Part shown: one piece after another, positions 12,942-13,438 of the stretch
How the letters are laid out: every line of letters starts with the position of its first letter
Position numbering within the stretch: position 1 is the stretch's first letter
NCBI GenBank assembly: GCA_031373225.1
Contig: JANMMM010000063.1
Coordinates: 1 to 13,438 of the forward strand
DNA from: JANOYJ01 sp031373225
GTDB taxonomy: Bacteria > Pseudomonadota > Alphaproteobacteria > Rhizobiales > Rhizobiaceae
DNA: 13,438 bases
Direction of reading: 5' to 3'
The notes under the pieces: model-generated
What the model was told of the DNA's origin: nothing
What the model saw: only the letters and a program-made list of their open reading frames with translations
Databases searched by the model: none
Position numbers and translations under genes: made by a program

Positions 12942-12963
12942 GGGTTCGCCGCTTTAAGAACCC
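12942..12963 (+). terminator. weak hairpin after the FYDLN gene
   Basis: GGGTTC (12942-12947) and GAACCC (12958-12963) form a 6-bp stem with a 10-nt loop, 27 bp after the stop codon. No T-run follows, so it would be at best a weak or Rho-assisted terminator. Confidence 0.28.
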
Positions 12964-13026
12964 GCTCGATTGAAGGCCTCATGGCCTTCGGTTCTGACCC
13001 GCAAGGTCACCGGTCCACCGGTAAGA

Positions 13027-13100
<74 letters not shown>

Positions 13101-13102
<2 letters not shown>

Positions 13103-13205
13103 GCCTTCGCCCTCCGGGCTACGGCTCGGCAAGCCGAAGGCGCAGACGGGCCGGTGACAGAAGCGCGAAGGCTGCCGCGCCGTAGCGCGAAGCGCGTAGG
13201 CGGGC
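13101..13205 (+). repeat. structured repeat fused to the 3' end of tRNA-Ala
   Basis: A 10-bp perfect inverted repeat, CAGCCTTCGC (13101-13110, beginning inside the tRNA CCA end) and GCGAAGGCTG (13165-13174), encloses smaller hairpins GCCC/GGGC (13109-13119) and CGGCT/AGCCG (13122-13136). The following GCGCC/GGCGGGC part folds again. The GCCTTCGC...GCGAAGGC module beside a tRNA looks like a dispersed extragenic repeat I recall from other genomes. It may form part of the precursor trailer or act as an insertion target. No gene is supported in it. Confidence 0.6.
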
Positions 13206-13245
13206 TTTCCAACTTAAGCTCCACTTTTCTTGGAATGAAGCCCGC
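13200..13245. terminator. hairpin between tRNA-Ala and ung, possible bidirectional transcription stop
   Basis: GCGGGCT TTCCAA (13200-13212) pairs with TTGGAA (13230-13235) and AGCCCGC (13239-13245), a 13-bp stem with a 3-nt bulge and a 17-nt loop. It sits exactly between the convergent tRNA and ung. Neither side has a T-run, so intrinsic termination is uncertain. Confidence 0.35.
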
Positions 13246-13248
13246 AAA

Positions 13249-13438
13249 TCACTCCGGCAATCTCCAATCAACTGCAGCCATCCCCCGCTCGGCCAGAAAC
13301 TCATTCGCCTTCGAAAAATGCCCGCAGCCGATAAAGCCCTGATGCGCCGACAGCGGCGAAGGGTGCGGCGCTTTAAGGACCAGATGCCTCGACGCATCGG
13401 CAAAGGCCGCCTTGCGCTGCGCATATGCGCCCCAGAGC
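13249..13438 (-). CDS. ung: uracil-DNA glycosylase, C-terminal part (5' end outside window)
   Basis: The last 62 residues of a family 1 uracil-DNA glycosylase, running off the window edge. It starts in LWGAYAQRKAAF and contains VLKAPHPSPLSAHQGFIGC, which holds the HPSPLSAH motif whose first His is the catalytic His of Ung, and it ends in VDWRLPE before a TGA at 13249-13251, the usual C-terminus. Ung removes uracil from DNA at the start of base excision repair. The catalytic Asp of the N-terminal GQDPYH motif lies outside the window. It converges on tRNA-Ala. Confidence 0.95.
   Translation of the reverse strand, partial: LWGAYAQRKAAFADASRHLVLKAPHPSPLSAHQGFIGCGHFSKANEFLAERGMAAVDWRLPE

Overview
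The window looks like chromosomal DNA of an alphaproteobacterium, most likely of the order Hyphomicrobiales (Rhizobiales). The reasons are a class II AroA very close in sequence to the Agrobacterium CP4 enzyme, a FYDLN-type acidic protein (TIGR02300 family) divergent from aroA and followed by tRNA-Ala, an NDUFA9-like SDR protein, and an alphaproteobacterial ribosomal protein S1. All assignments come from reading the sequence and from recalled family features; no database search was possible.

Layout. 1-399: almost gene-free, with what may be the last 18 codons of an upstream ORF. 400-1035: a secreted protein of unknown function. 1250-2845 (-): prfC. 2956-3999 (+): an accessory cassette made of a nucleotidyltransferase-fold protein, a small helical partner and a DUF433 antitoxin-like protein with no toxin gene beside it. 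4017-5746 (-): an NDUFA9-like SDR protein followed by a TSUP-family permease that starts at or inside its 3' end. 5833-6007: a large head-to-head inverted repeat (REP/REPIN-like). 6022-9180 (-): a compact unit higB-higA-cmk-rpsA ending in a clear intrinsic terminator. 9232-9933 (-): an SDR protein with an atypical active site. 10080-10947 (+): two small unknown proteins. 11002-12339 (-): aroA. 12528-12914 (+): the FYDLN acidic protein. 13027-13102 (+): tRNA-Ala(GGC) with a structured repeat fused to its 3' end. 13249-13438 (-): the C-terminal part of ung.

How the genes fit together. aroA, cmk and rpsA are commonly adjacent in proteobacteria. Here about 2.4 kb of accessory genes (HigBA, an SDR protein, two small ORFs) lies between aroA and cmk. 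The toxin-antitoxin pair is joined directly to the essential genes: the higA stop codon overlaps the cmk start codon (ATGA). A good sigma70-like promoter, overlapped by a 22-bp near-palindrome, sits just before higB. The autoregulated HigBA promoter may therefore contribute to expression of cytidylate kinase and ribosomal protein S1. This coupling is the most interesting feature I found. I did not find a clear multi-gene novel system. The nearest candidates are the nucleotidyltransferase/small-protein pair and the higBA-cmk-rpsA junction.
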